Below, one piece after another: positions 6,946-13,199 of a stretch of DNA of 13,514 nt (positions are counted from its first letter, which is position 1; the number at the start of each line of letters is the position of its first letter). Source of the stretch: Lichenicola sp964242425 (GTDB lineage: Bacteria > Pseudomonadota > Alphaproteobacteria > Acetobacterales > Acetobacteraceae); assembly GCA_964242425.1 (NCBI GenBank), contig CAXTCK010000089.1, positions 1 to 13,514 of the forward strand, read 5' to 3'. A program made the position numbers and the translations under genes. The notes beneath the pieces were generated by a model. It did no database searches, was not told where the DNA came from, and saw only the letters and a list, made by a program, of their open reading frames with translations.

Positions 6946-7499
6946 GGCTCCCCTGCCAACAGGGCATCCACGATCGGCGGCCCGCTCGTCCGGTGTTTCG
7001 CGTCCGGTTCCGCGACATGAGGCAGGCGCAGCAACAATCGGCGACCGATCGCGCCGGGCTGGGCCAGGCACCAGGCGATAACGCAGCACAGGCCGTCAAG
7101 GGCGATGAACGCCGGAAGTGCCCCGCCCGTCCGCGGCTCGACCTCCAGCGGCGCCGATGCCGCATGCCGGATCGCGAGCATCCTGAGCCCGGGTCCGATC
7201 TCGCCGACAAGGCTGCGCACGTCGACGCCGTCGATCACCCGGATGATGCTGCGGCCGTGCCATACCGCTCCGGCCTGCTGCATGAGACCGGCCACGCCGA
7301 GCCCGTCGAGGGAAAGCGCCAGAGCCTGGGCCGCCGAGGCCTGCACGACGTCGCCCAGGCGACGGCCGATCAGCACGTCGCACCGCGCCTGGAGCCGCGG
7401 AACAAGCGTCATGCGGCTGACGAGCTCCACGTCGACCCCGTGTCCCAGCCATTCCGCAAGCCGTTGGGGATGGGCCCAGGCGGTCGCGGCGTCGGTCAT
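6942..7499 (-). CDS. sctK: SctK-like sorting platform accessory protein (NolU-like)
   Basis: 185 aa, mostly helical and without signal peptide or membrane segment. The pattern P-x-x-LAEWLG near the N terminus, RLQARCDVLIGRRLGDVVQA (35-54) and the AGAVWHGRSIIRVIDGVDVR stretch (76-95) fit what I know of SctK/NolU proteins, a poorly conserved family. Placement between sctJ and sctL is the standard place for sctK/nolU and carries most of the weight. The family role is linking the SctD cytoplasmic ring to SctQ pods. Start ATG at 7499 overlaps the sctJ stop as ATGA, and its own stop overlaps the sctL start, consistent with coupled translation. Confidence 0.78.
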   Translation of the reverse strand: MTDAATAWAHPQRLAEWLGHGVDVELVSRMTLVPRLQARCDVLIGRRLGDVVQASAAQALALSLDGLGVAGLMQQAGAVWHGRSIIRVIDGVDVRSLVGEIGPGLRMLAIRHAASAPLEVEPRTGGALPAFIALDGLCCVIAWCLAQPGAIGRRLLLRLPHVAEPDAKHRTSGPPIVDALLAGEP

Positions 7500-8302
7500 C
7501 TGCCGGGCCCGGTCAGGGTCTCGACCGAGCGGGCGGAGGCGGTGGCGCGGCGGGATACGCGGTCATAGGCGCGTACCAGCGGCTGCAGACGCCCCCTGAA
7601 CACGAAGCCGGTGACGCCAAGGCCGGCTGCCAGGACCATGCCGCCCAGGATCCCGGCCAAGTCGTCCAACAAGCTGCCCTGCGGTGCCAGGGGAAGGGCT
7701 GGCAGCACGGGACGCAGTGCCGGCACCAGGACCACCGAAACCTTGTCGTAGCTCAGCCCCTGCACGCTGTCCGCCACCAGCATCTTGATCTGCGGCACCA
7801 GGCGGTCGACGCTGGAGGCGGAATCGTAGCGCACGAACACGGATGCCGAGGACGGCGTCGGGCTGCGATCGAGAATGTCGTTTTCCGGCAGAACCACGGC
7901 GACCCGTGCCGACAGCACGCCATCGATCTGGGAGATGGTTCCCGATAGTTCCTGTCCCAGAGCATACAGGAAGCGAGCGCGTTCCTGCATCGGCGACGCG
8001 ACCAAACCACCGGACTTGAAAACGTCCCCCATGCTCTCGAAGGTTTTGCGTGGGAAGCCGGCGCCATGAAGCGTGTCGACCGCATCGGCGAAGCGGTTCT
8101 TCTCCACCATGATCGTGTCGGTGCCATCCTTGGCCATGATCTTATCCGCCACGATGTTGCGCTGCATGAGCAACGCGATCATCTCGTTGGCTTCCTGTTC
8201 AGGCAGGGATGCATAGAGTTCCGTCTTACACCCGGCCAGCAGCAGCATCGAGCACAGCAGCGACGTCCTGATCAATGCCGCGGAGCCGATCATCCGCTGC
8301 AT
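7496..8302 (-). CDS. sctJ: T3SS inner-membrane ring lipoprotein SctJ (YscJ/HrcJ/NolT)
   Basis: 268 aa. An N-terminal lipoprotein signal ends in the lipobox LLAGC, with Cys25 as the acylated residue. Ring-building motif 1 follows (about 26-75, ELYASLPEQEANEMIALLMQ is diagnostic), a linker with MGDVFKSGGLVASPMQERAR, and ring-building motif 2 (about 110-195, YALGQELSGTISQIDGVLSA, RVAVVLPEND, ASVFVRYD). A membrane helix lies at about 212-234, then a basic cytoplasmic tail. SctJ forms the 24-fold inner ring with SctD. The start ATG at 8302 is 2 nt from the sctI stop; the next ATG three codons in is an alternative that would still leave a working signal. Confidence 0.96.
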   Translation of the reverse strand: MQRMIGSAALIRTSLLCSMLLLAGCKTELYASLPEQEANEMIALLMQRNIVADKIMAKDGTDTIMVEKNRFADAVDTLHGAGFPRKTFESMGDVFKSGGLVASPMQERARFLYALGQELSGTISQIDGVLSARVAVVLPENDILDRSPTPSSASVFVRYDSASSVDRLVPQIKMLVADSVQGLSYDKVSVVLVPALRPVLPALPLAPQGSLLDDLAGILGGMVLAAGLGVTGFVFRGRLQPLVRAYDRVSRRATASARSVETLTGPGR

Positions 8303-8304
8303 GG

Positions 8305-8790
8305 TCAGCTTCCCTTCATCAGATCGTTGAACGTCTTTGTGCTGGTGGAGGACCCGTTGGTCGCGACCTGCGCTTCCACGGAATACACGATGGTGCTGCG
8401 GTAGTTGTCGAGCGCCCGTTCCATCAGGTCGTGCACGCTTTCCGACGGCTTGGCTGCGGCGTCCTGTGCCCCCTTCGCGGATGCGGGATCACCGGAGAAC
8501 AACGCCTGCTGGTGCATGATGTCTGCCTCGCCCGCCGGCTCGATGCGCAGGTTGGATGCCACCGCATCCAGCCGCTGCGTCATGTTGGACATGAAGCCGT
8601 TGCCCGTGAGTGCTGGCTGGGCATCCATCTGCTGAACCGGCTGGCTACGCTGCACCGCGTCGGCAAACGCCTGCTCGTGTTGCGCCATCCCACCCTGGTT
8701 GAGCGCACCGCCTGGCTGGACGCCCTGCTGGGCCTGCTGGAGCGTCGAGGGATCGGGCATGGATAGGCCGATGGGACTCAGTCCGCTCAT
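8305..8790 (-). CDS. sctI: T3SS inner rod protein SctI (NolB/HrpB-like)
   Basis: 161 aa. The C-terminal ~45 residues (ESVHDLMERALDNYRSTIVY, then SVEAQVATNGSSTSTKTFND and LMKGS) match the SctI pattern, an amphipathic helix ending in a short L-x-KG-like tail that builds the rod inside the basal body. The first ~80 residues are Q/G/S-rich and probably disordered, beginning MSGLSPIG, which suits a T3SS-exported early substrate. First gene of the minus-strand operon, with a good ribosome site (AGAGGA, 8794-8799) close to its ATG. In rhizobia the gene in this place, divergent from nolW, is nolB (NopB). SctI-type function comes from C-terminal pattern plus position; an exclusively pilus-associated NopB role is the alternative. 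Confidence 0.83.
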   Translation of the reverse strand: MSGLSPIGLSMPDPSTLQQAQQGVQPGGALNQGGMAQHEQAFADAVQRSQPVQQMDAQPALTGNGFMSNMTQRLDAVASNLRIEPAGEADIMHQQALFSGDPASAKGAQDAAAKPSESVHDLMERALDNYRSTIVYSVEAQVATNGSSTSTKTFNDLMKGS

Positions 8791-9065
8791 GGATCCTCTC
8801 GTGAGATTTCATAGGCAATCACGAACCGGGATGAAGGCCGGATCCGTGCATGTCGATCGGACATCACATCCATGTCAAGGCACATCGGGAAGCCCTTTGT
8901 CCCGAGCCAGTTCACCATTCGGCAAACGCCTTTTGCTCCACGATGCACCGCCAATGCAAGATCTTTACAAGCGTGGCCATCTAGAACAAGAGTGCCGTCG
9001 TCGATGCAGCAACGTTCAGAGCATCTATAATGTGCGGCGCAACATCACGTTGCAGGACCGGATTT
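8791..9065. promoter_or_regulatory. Divergent control region between sctI and nolW-like operons
   Basis: 275 nt with no convincing gene, less GC-rich than its flanks. For the minus-strand operon a perfect TTGACA sits at 8873-8878 with 17 nt to a poor -10 (CGACAT). An inverted repeat ATGTC/GACAT (8850-8854 and 8860-8864, 5-nt spacer) covers this -10, and a third ATGTC (8872-8876) overlaps the -35. For the plus-strand gene a perfect TATAAT lies at 9026-9031 without a clear -35, suggesting activator dependence. I looked for a rhizobial tts box, a PIP box and a HrpL-type box and recognised none. Regulatory assignment is inference. Confidence 0.5.
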
Positions 9066-9671
9066 ATGATGTCGACGCGATCCGGGTTTACTCGTTCCTG
9101 CCTGGTGGCCACGCTGTTGGTTGCTTCCGCAGGGGGCGTATGGGGAGCGGACGCATCGACGGCTGCATGGGAAAACAGGCCCTATCCGTACAGCGTGGTC
9201 AGCGAGAACGTTCAGGATGTCCTGAGAAACTTTGGCTACAATGCCGAAGTGCGGGTCATGGTCGCGCCGGGGGTGACGGGTGTCGTGCAGGGCCGTTCCG
9301 GTGACGGCACCGCGCGACAATTTCTTGATGATGTCACCAAGGCAAACGACCTCGACTGGTATTCGGACGGAACGGTCGTCTACGTGTCACCGTCCTCGGA
9401 CGAGCAAACCGCGGTCGTCCCGCTGAACGGATTTTCGTTCGATGTCATGAAAAAAGAACTTGAAGAGCAGAAACTTTTTGATGTTAAGTTCCGCATGTCG
9501 AAGCAGATCGGCGGCGATGCGGCGATCCTCTCGGGTCCACCAAGTTTTGTTACCGTCATGAAGGAGGCGATCGAGGCTCGTGTCGGAAACGCGAAAGCGT
9601 CAGCGCGGAACGTCTCGCGTGAGTTGGTCATCCTCAGGGGAAGCCAATCTTCCAGCATGCAGATCCAGTGA
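9066..9671 (+). CDS. nolW: N-terminal part of split T3SS secretin (NolW/RhcC1-type SctC)
   Basis: 201 aa. A Sec signal peptide is visible (MMSTRSGFTRSCLVATLLVA, probable cleavage after VWG near 27). Residues about 37-108 match the secretin N0 domain (PYSVVSENVQDVLRNFGYNA, TGVVQGRSGDGTARQFL, LDWYSDGTVVYVSPSSD) and about 118-192 the N1 domain (FDVMKKELEEQKLFDVKFRM, AILSGPPSFVTVMKEAIEAR). The protein then stops, with no beta-barrel secretin domain and no continuation of it in the following sequence, so it is a natural half-secretin as in rhizobia, where RhcC2 supplies the pore. Start: an ATG at 9030 overlaps the TATAAT box; ATG 9066, 9 nt after AGGA, gives a clean signal peptide and is preferred. 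Confidence 0.9.
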   Translation: MMSTRSGFTRSCLVATLLVASAGGVWGADASTAAWENRPYPYSVVSENVQDVLRNFGYNAEVRVMVAPGVTGVVQGRSGDGTARQFLDDVTKANDLDWYSDGTVVYVSPSSDEQTAVVPLNGFSFDVMKKELEEQKLFDVKFRMSKQIGGDAAILSGPPSFVTVMKEAIEARVGNAKASARNVSRELVILRGSQSSSMQIQ

Positions 9672-9844
9672 TGCGTTTCGTTAGGTTCCTGGACGCTATT
9701 GTTTCCGGGCGGTAAGCCGCCCAGTGGCGGCACCTGAAGATCGGATCGCGTTCATCGGAGATCGATCGCGTTCCCTTACATGGGCTAGGAATGTTTCCCT
9801 GCCCGATCACGACGCATCAGCGTCGGCAATCAAGGAGGATACCC
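9672..9844 (+). promoter_or_regulatory. Leader region of the candidate needle gene: hairpin, direct repeats, strong RBS
   Basis: 173-nt spacer. It holds a perfect hairpin GGGCGG-TAAG-CCGCCC (9707-9722) without a T run, a 10-bp direct repeat GATCGCGTTC (9744-9753 and 9764-9773, 20 bp apart), and an almost ideal ribosome-binding site AAGGAGG (9832-9838) 6 nt before the ATG at 9845. No confident -35/-10 pair was found between repeats and start. The repeat spacing of two helical turns suits an activator site; this is inference. Confidence 0.5.
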
Positions 9845-10030
9845 ATGTCCGGTTCCAATTCAGTTTCCAGCAGTGGCGGCGGCGACTCGTTGGCTGGCCT
9901 GCAGAACCAGTCTCTTGGGCAGTACCAGCAGGAAGAAGCTCAGGAGATCAAGTTCAACATGGAGATGCAGAAGCTACAGGCCGAGGGCAAGATGGCCGAC
10001 AAGGCGTCCGGCGCGCAGGTCGGCGGCTGA
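9845..10030 (+). CDS. Small T3SS protein, candidate needle/pilus subunit (SctF/NopA-like)
   Basis: 61 aa. The N terminus MSGSNSVSSSGGGDSL is Ser/Gly-rich and disordered; residues about 17-54 are one Gln/Glu/Lys-rich amphipathic helix (QYQQEEAQEIKFNMEMQKLQ). There is no signal peptide, membrane segment or cysteine. Size, single-helix character and very strong ribosome site (AAGGAGG) suit an abundant exported subunit such as SctF, and it lies directly ahead of sctD and sctV, about where I recall nopA in rhizobial operons. I do not see a clear SctF sequence signature, so a NopC-like or other small secreted protein remains possible. A large hairpin follows the stop at 10038-10076. Confidence 0.6.
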   Translation: MSGSNSVSSSGGGDSLAGLQNQSLGQYQQEEAQEIKFNMEMQKLQAEGKMADKASGAQVGG

Positions 10031-10037
10031 TTCCGGC

Positions 10038-10076
10038 GATGCGGGGTTCCGCCCAGATGGGCGGTATCCCCGCATC
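10038..10076 (+). terminator. Long two-part hairpin after the candidate needle gene
   Basis: A 9-bp perfect outer stem GATGCGGGG/CCCCGCATC (10038-10046 and 10068-10076) encloses a 6-bp perfect inner stem CCGCCC/GGGCGG (10049-10054 and 10059-10064) with loop AGAT, separated only by a TT/TAT internal loop. It begins 7 nt after the stop codon. The only T tract (CTTTT, 10090-10094) lies 13 nt beyond, so it is more likely a partial terminator or 3'-end stabiliser that lowers sctD/sctV expression relative to the small upstream gene than a full terminator. Confidence 0.6.
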
Positions 10077-10097
10077 CTCGGTGCCTGGCTTTTGAAA

Positions 10098-10979
10098 ATG
10101 GCTGCTCCCGTCCTCACCATCCTCGACGGCCTTCAGGCCGGATCGCGGACCAGGCTGGCAAGCGGGGGCAGCCTAATCGGGACGGGGACCGATTGCGCGG
10201 TCGTGGTCGCGGACCCGGCCATGCGGTCCGACCACTTCGAGATCGTGGTCGGCGACACCACCACGCTCCGGGCCCTGTGCCCCGTGACGCTGCCGGACGG
10301 TACGGCGCTGGCATCCGGCGCGTTGCTCGCCCTGTCCGGTCCCACAGCCTTCTCCGCCGGCGGCACCCGCTTCCTGTTGGAAGTTCCGGTGCCCGAGCCG
10401 GCACCTTCTTCCGCTTCCGCAGCGATGCCTGCGCGTCGGCGTCGTTTCGCGCCGTTGGCGAGCCTGTTGCTCGCAACCCTCGGCACCGTGCTGGGAACCG
10501 GCATGTGGCTTGGACACCGTGTCACGGTGGGGGTGCAGCCGGCGCTGGCGGCCACCATGTCGCTTCACCGCCCCGCATCCCCACGCGTCGGGGACGTGGT
10601 GGAAGCGCTGCGTACCCGTCTCGCCAAGGCGGGCCTGCCCGGCATCACCGTATCCACGCAACCGGACGGAACAGTGCTGGTGGGCGGGTTGCTCACGGCG
10701 GGGGACGAGCCGGCCTGGACCGGGATCCGCCAATGGTTCGACGGCCACTACGGGAACGGGATGGTGATGGTGGAGCGCTTCGACGCACCTGGCGCGCTGC
10801 CGCCGTTGCGGATCGCCGCCGTGTGGGCCGGCGCCCATCCCTATGTCGTGGACGACCACGGCGAGCGGCTCCATCCGGGTGCCGCAATCGGCGACGGATG
10901 GTTTGTCGGCCGGATCGAGACCGGAAGTGTGCTGGCAAAACGCGGCCCGCAGGTCGTTTCGCTTCGCTACAAGCCCTGA
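10098..10979 (+). CDS. sctD: T3SS inner-membrane ring protein SctD (YscD/Y4yQ-like), short form
   Basis: 293 aa. Residues 1-97 look like the degenerate cytoplasmic FHA domain of SctD (SLIGTGTDCAVVVADPAMRS, DHFEIVV, TRFLLEV). Then an ARRRR stop-transfer flank, a single membrane helix (about 117-139) and a periplasmic part: one BON/ring-building-like domain (about 163-228, VGDVVEALRTRLAKAGLPGI, TVLVGGLLT) and a C-terminal small domain (236-293, GAHPYVVDDHGERLHPGAAI) typical of the family's end. Many SctD proteins are 350-430 aa with three periplasmic domains, so one or two seem absent here. ATG at 10098 is chosen because upstream codons fall in the hairpin and needle gene; there is no good ribosome site. 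Position before sctV matches y4yQ-rhcV. Confidence 0.83.
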   Translation: MAAPVLTILDGLQAGSRTRLASGGSLIGTGTDCAVVVADPAMRSDHFEIVVGDTTTLRALCPVTLPDGTALASGALLALSGPTAFSAGGTRFLLEVPVPEPAPSSASAAMPARRRRFAPLASLLLATLGTVLGTGMWLGHRVTVGVQPALAATMSLHRPASPRVGDVVEALRTRLAKAGLPGITVSTQPDGTVLVGGLLTAGDEPAWTGIRQWFDGHYGNGMVMVERFDAPGALPPLRIAAVWAGAHPYVVDDHGERLHPGAAIGDGWFVGRIETGSVLAKRGPQVVSLRYKP

Positions 10980-11003
10980 GGACAGCGCGATGAGGCTGCC
11001 GAC

Positions 11004-13097
11004 ATGAGCGCCACGACCGCCGGAACCGTAGCCCCTGCCGGATTGGGCGGCCTCCTGCGCCGACTCCCCATACGGCAGGACATCGCCCTCGTGGTGCTCA
11101 TCATGTGCACGCTCGCCATGATGGTGCTGCCGATGCCGACCATGGCTGCGGACATACTGATCGCGGTCAACATCGGCATCTCCGTGCTGCTGCTGATGGT
11201 GGCGGTGTACTTGCCGAGCCCGTCGGAGTTCTCGACCCTGCCGACGGTGATCCTGCTGACCACCGTGTTCCGTTTGTCCATTTCCATCACCACCAGCAGG
11301 CTGGTGCTGACGCAGGCGGATGCGGGCGAGATCATCCGCACGTTCGGCGAGTTCGTGATCTCCGGCAACGTCGTGGTCGGGCTGGTGGTGTTCCTGATCA
11401 TCTCGGTGGTGCAGTTCGTGGTGATCACGAAGGGCGCCGAGCGCGTCGCCGAGGTCGCCGCACGCTTCGCGCTGGACGCGCTGCCCGGCAAGCAGATGAG
11501 CATCGACAACGACGCCCGCAACGGCATCATCAAGGGCGACGAGGCCAAGCGCCGGCGCAAGGCGCTCGAGCGAGAAAGCCAACTGTTCGGCGCCATGGAC
11601 GGGGCCATGAAGTTCGTCAAGGGCGATGCCATCGCCAGCCTGATGATCATCACGGTCAACCTGCTGGGCGGCATCGCCATCGGCTGCGCGCAGCACGGCA
11701 TGTCGTTCGGGGAAGCGGGCGCCACCTATTCGCTTCTGGCGATCGGCGATGGTCTGATCGCTCAGATCCCGGCGCTGCTGATCTCCCTCACCGCCGGCCT
11801 GATCGTCACGCGCGTGGGCGCGGACGGCGAAACCAACCTTGGCACCGACATCATCGCCCAGATCGGCGCCGACCCGCGCGTGCTGATCGTCGCCGCGGTG
11901 ATCATGGCAACGTTTGGGCTCATCCCCGGCTTTCCCATGCTGGTGTTCTTCGCCTTGTCGGCCGCAGTCGGTGCCGCCGGCTGGTTCCTGCACCGCAAGC
12001 GCCATCGTCGGGCCGTGGCGGATGAGGCCGCGATGCGCGATGCGATCGAGGACCTGCGCGGCTTGTCGGTGATGCAGGTGCGCCTGGGCCGCACCCTGAT
12101 CGAGCAGCGGGCGCAGATCGAGACCTCCTTGTCGCTTCTGCACAAGGAGATGGCGGACGAGTTCGGCGTGTCCCTGCCCCGGCTGCAGGTGCTGGAAGCG
12201 GTGGAGCCGGACGCGCCCGGCCTGCGCCTGGAGATGAACCAGATCCCGCTGCTGTCCGTGCCGCTCCGTTCCGGCGAGATCTGGCTTGATGCGCCCGGCC
12301 GCGCCGGCACCCGGCGCATCGGCCCGGGCGGCCACGAATGGGCGGTGCTCGACGGCGAGGTGGCGCCGAGCGAGGCGCGCGCGCTCGATGCCATCGCCAT
12401 GGTGCCGTTGTTCGCCCGCGACACCATTCTGCGCTCCGCCGGTCAGCTGGTCGGCATCCAGGAAACCCAGATCCTGTTGAACCGGATCGAGGGCGCCTAT
12501 GGCGACTTGGTGCGCGAAGCGGTGCGTTCCGCCCCGCTGCCGCGTCTGGCGGAAGTGTTCCGCCGCCTGGTGGGCGAGGGCGTGTCGCTGCGCAACATGC
12601 GCCAGGTGCTGGAGTCCGTTGCCGAATGGGCCCCGCGCGAGGCCAACCCGGCCATGCTCGCCGAATACGTCCGCATCGGCCTGCGCCAGCAGATCTGCCA
12701 CGCCGTTGCCGGCCCCGACATGACCCTGCAGGCCATGCTGATCGAGGACGACCTGGCGGCGGAGCTGCTCGGCTCCATGCGCCAGACCGTGTCCGGCGAC
12801 ATCCTGCAGCCGTCGGGTGCCGAGCAGCTGGTGGCCCGGCTGCGCCAGAAGGCGCAGGAGGTGGTGCATGCCGGCGGCCGTCCGGTGGTGGTGACCACCC
12901 TGGAGTTGCGCCGCCACCTGCGCGAGCTGCTGGTTCGTCACGGGCTGGACGCCTGCGTCCTGTCCCATCCGGAGGTCGCCCCTGGCTTCCGGATCAACGT
13001 GATCAGCACGATCGGGCAGAACCAGGCCGAGAACGGTGCGCGCGGCCACCGGACCACGCTCGGAGTGCAGGCCGCTTCTGCCATCGGAGCGGCATGA
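11004..13097 (+). CDS. sctV: T3SS export gate protein SctV (YscV/HrcV/RhcV, FhlA/FhiA family)
   Basis: 697 aa, usual length. The N-terminal ~330 residues hold about eight membrane segments and the family signature from R90 (RLSISITTSRLVLTQADAGE) to FGEFVISG (114-121), then the conserved cytoplasmic loop FALDALPGKQMSIDNDARNG (155-174), GAMDGAMKFVKGDAIASL (196-213) and LLAIGDGLIAQIPALLIS (244-261). The C-terminal cytoplasmic half (about 345-697) forms the nonameric ring that receives substrates and chaperones (DTILRSAGQLVGIQETQILL, LRNMRQVLESVAEWA, VISTIGQNQ). Start ATG 11004 is preceded by TGAGG 8 nt upstream; it lies 24 nt after sctD. No missing motif was noticed. Confidence 0.97.
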   Translation: MSATTAGTVAPAGLGGLLRRLPIRQDIALVVLIMCTLAMMVLPMPTMAADILIAVNIGISVLLLMVAVYLPSPSEFSTLPTVILLTTVFRLSISITTSRLVLTQADAGEIIRTFGEFVISGNVVVGLVVFLIISVVQFVVITKGAERVAEVAARFALDALPGKQMSIDNDARNGIIKGDEAKRRRKALERESQLFGAMDGAMKFVKGDAIASLMIITVNLLGGIAIGCAQHGMSFGEAGATYSLLAIGDGLIAQIPALLISLTAGLIVTRVGADGETNLGTDIIAQIGADPRVLIVAAVIMATFGLIPGFPMLVFFALSAAVGAAGWFLHRKRHRRAVADEAAMRDAIEDLRGLSVMQVRLGRTLIEQRAQIETSLSLLHKEMADEFGVSLPRLQVLEAVEPDAPGLRLEMNQIPLLSVPLRSGEIWLDAPGRAGTRRIGPGGHEWAVLDGEVAPSEARALDAIAMVPLFARDTILRSAGQLVGIQETQILLNRIEGAYGDLVREAVRSAPLPRLAEVFRRLVGEGVSLRNMRQVLESVAEWAPREANPAMLAEYVRIGLRQQICHAVAGPDMTLQAMLIEDDLAAELLGSMRQTVSGDILQPSGAEQLVARLRQKAQEVVHAGGRPVVVTTLELRRHLRELLVRHGLDACVLSHPEVAPGFRINVISTIGQNQAENGARGHRTTLGVQAASAIGAA

Positions 13098-13098
13098 T

Positions 13099-13182
13099 GG
13101 TGCAGCGCCGTTGACGGCGCGTCGCAGCAAGAACCTTGATTTCAACAGCAGTTTCCGTGGGTCCCTGGGCCCGGGCTGCACC
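13099..13182 (+). promoter_or_regulatory. Hairpin and alternative long-range pairing downstream of sctV
   Basis: A perfect 6-bp hairpin GCGCCG-TTGA-CGGCGC (13105-13120) starts 7 nt after the sctV stop, without a T run. In addition GGTGCAGC (13099-13106) is perfectly complementary to GCTGCACC (13175-13182), which ends two bases before the AAAGGG ribosome site of the next gene. The two structures share bases 13105-13106 and so compete at the margin. This could be a weak attenuator or a translation-control leader; function is inference. Confidence 0.35.
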
Positions 13183-13199
13183 AGAAAGGGATGCGTCTG

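Noticed and set aside
9030..9065. Upstream ATG start for the nolW-like gene
   Set aside because: It overlaps a perfect TATAAT, has no ribosome site, and would add 12 residues ahead of a good signal peptide; ATG 9066 fits better.
9791..9844. N-terminal extension of the 61-aa gene from an ATG at 9791
   Set aside because: The added residues cross the AAGGAGG ribosome site of the ATG at 9845, and lack the MSG-type start shared with the other small proteins.
8791..9844. tts box, PIP box or HrpL box in the control regions
   Set aside because: Scanned by eye on both strands; single partial words (such as one TTCGG near 8917) occur but no full consensus with correct spacing.
10990..11007. Five-codon leader ORF (MRLPT) overlapping the sctV start
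   Set aside because: It has no ribosome site of its own and its ATG lies in the sctV Shine-Dalgarno area; a chance occurrence is likely.
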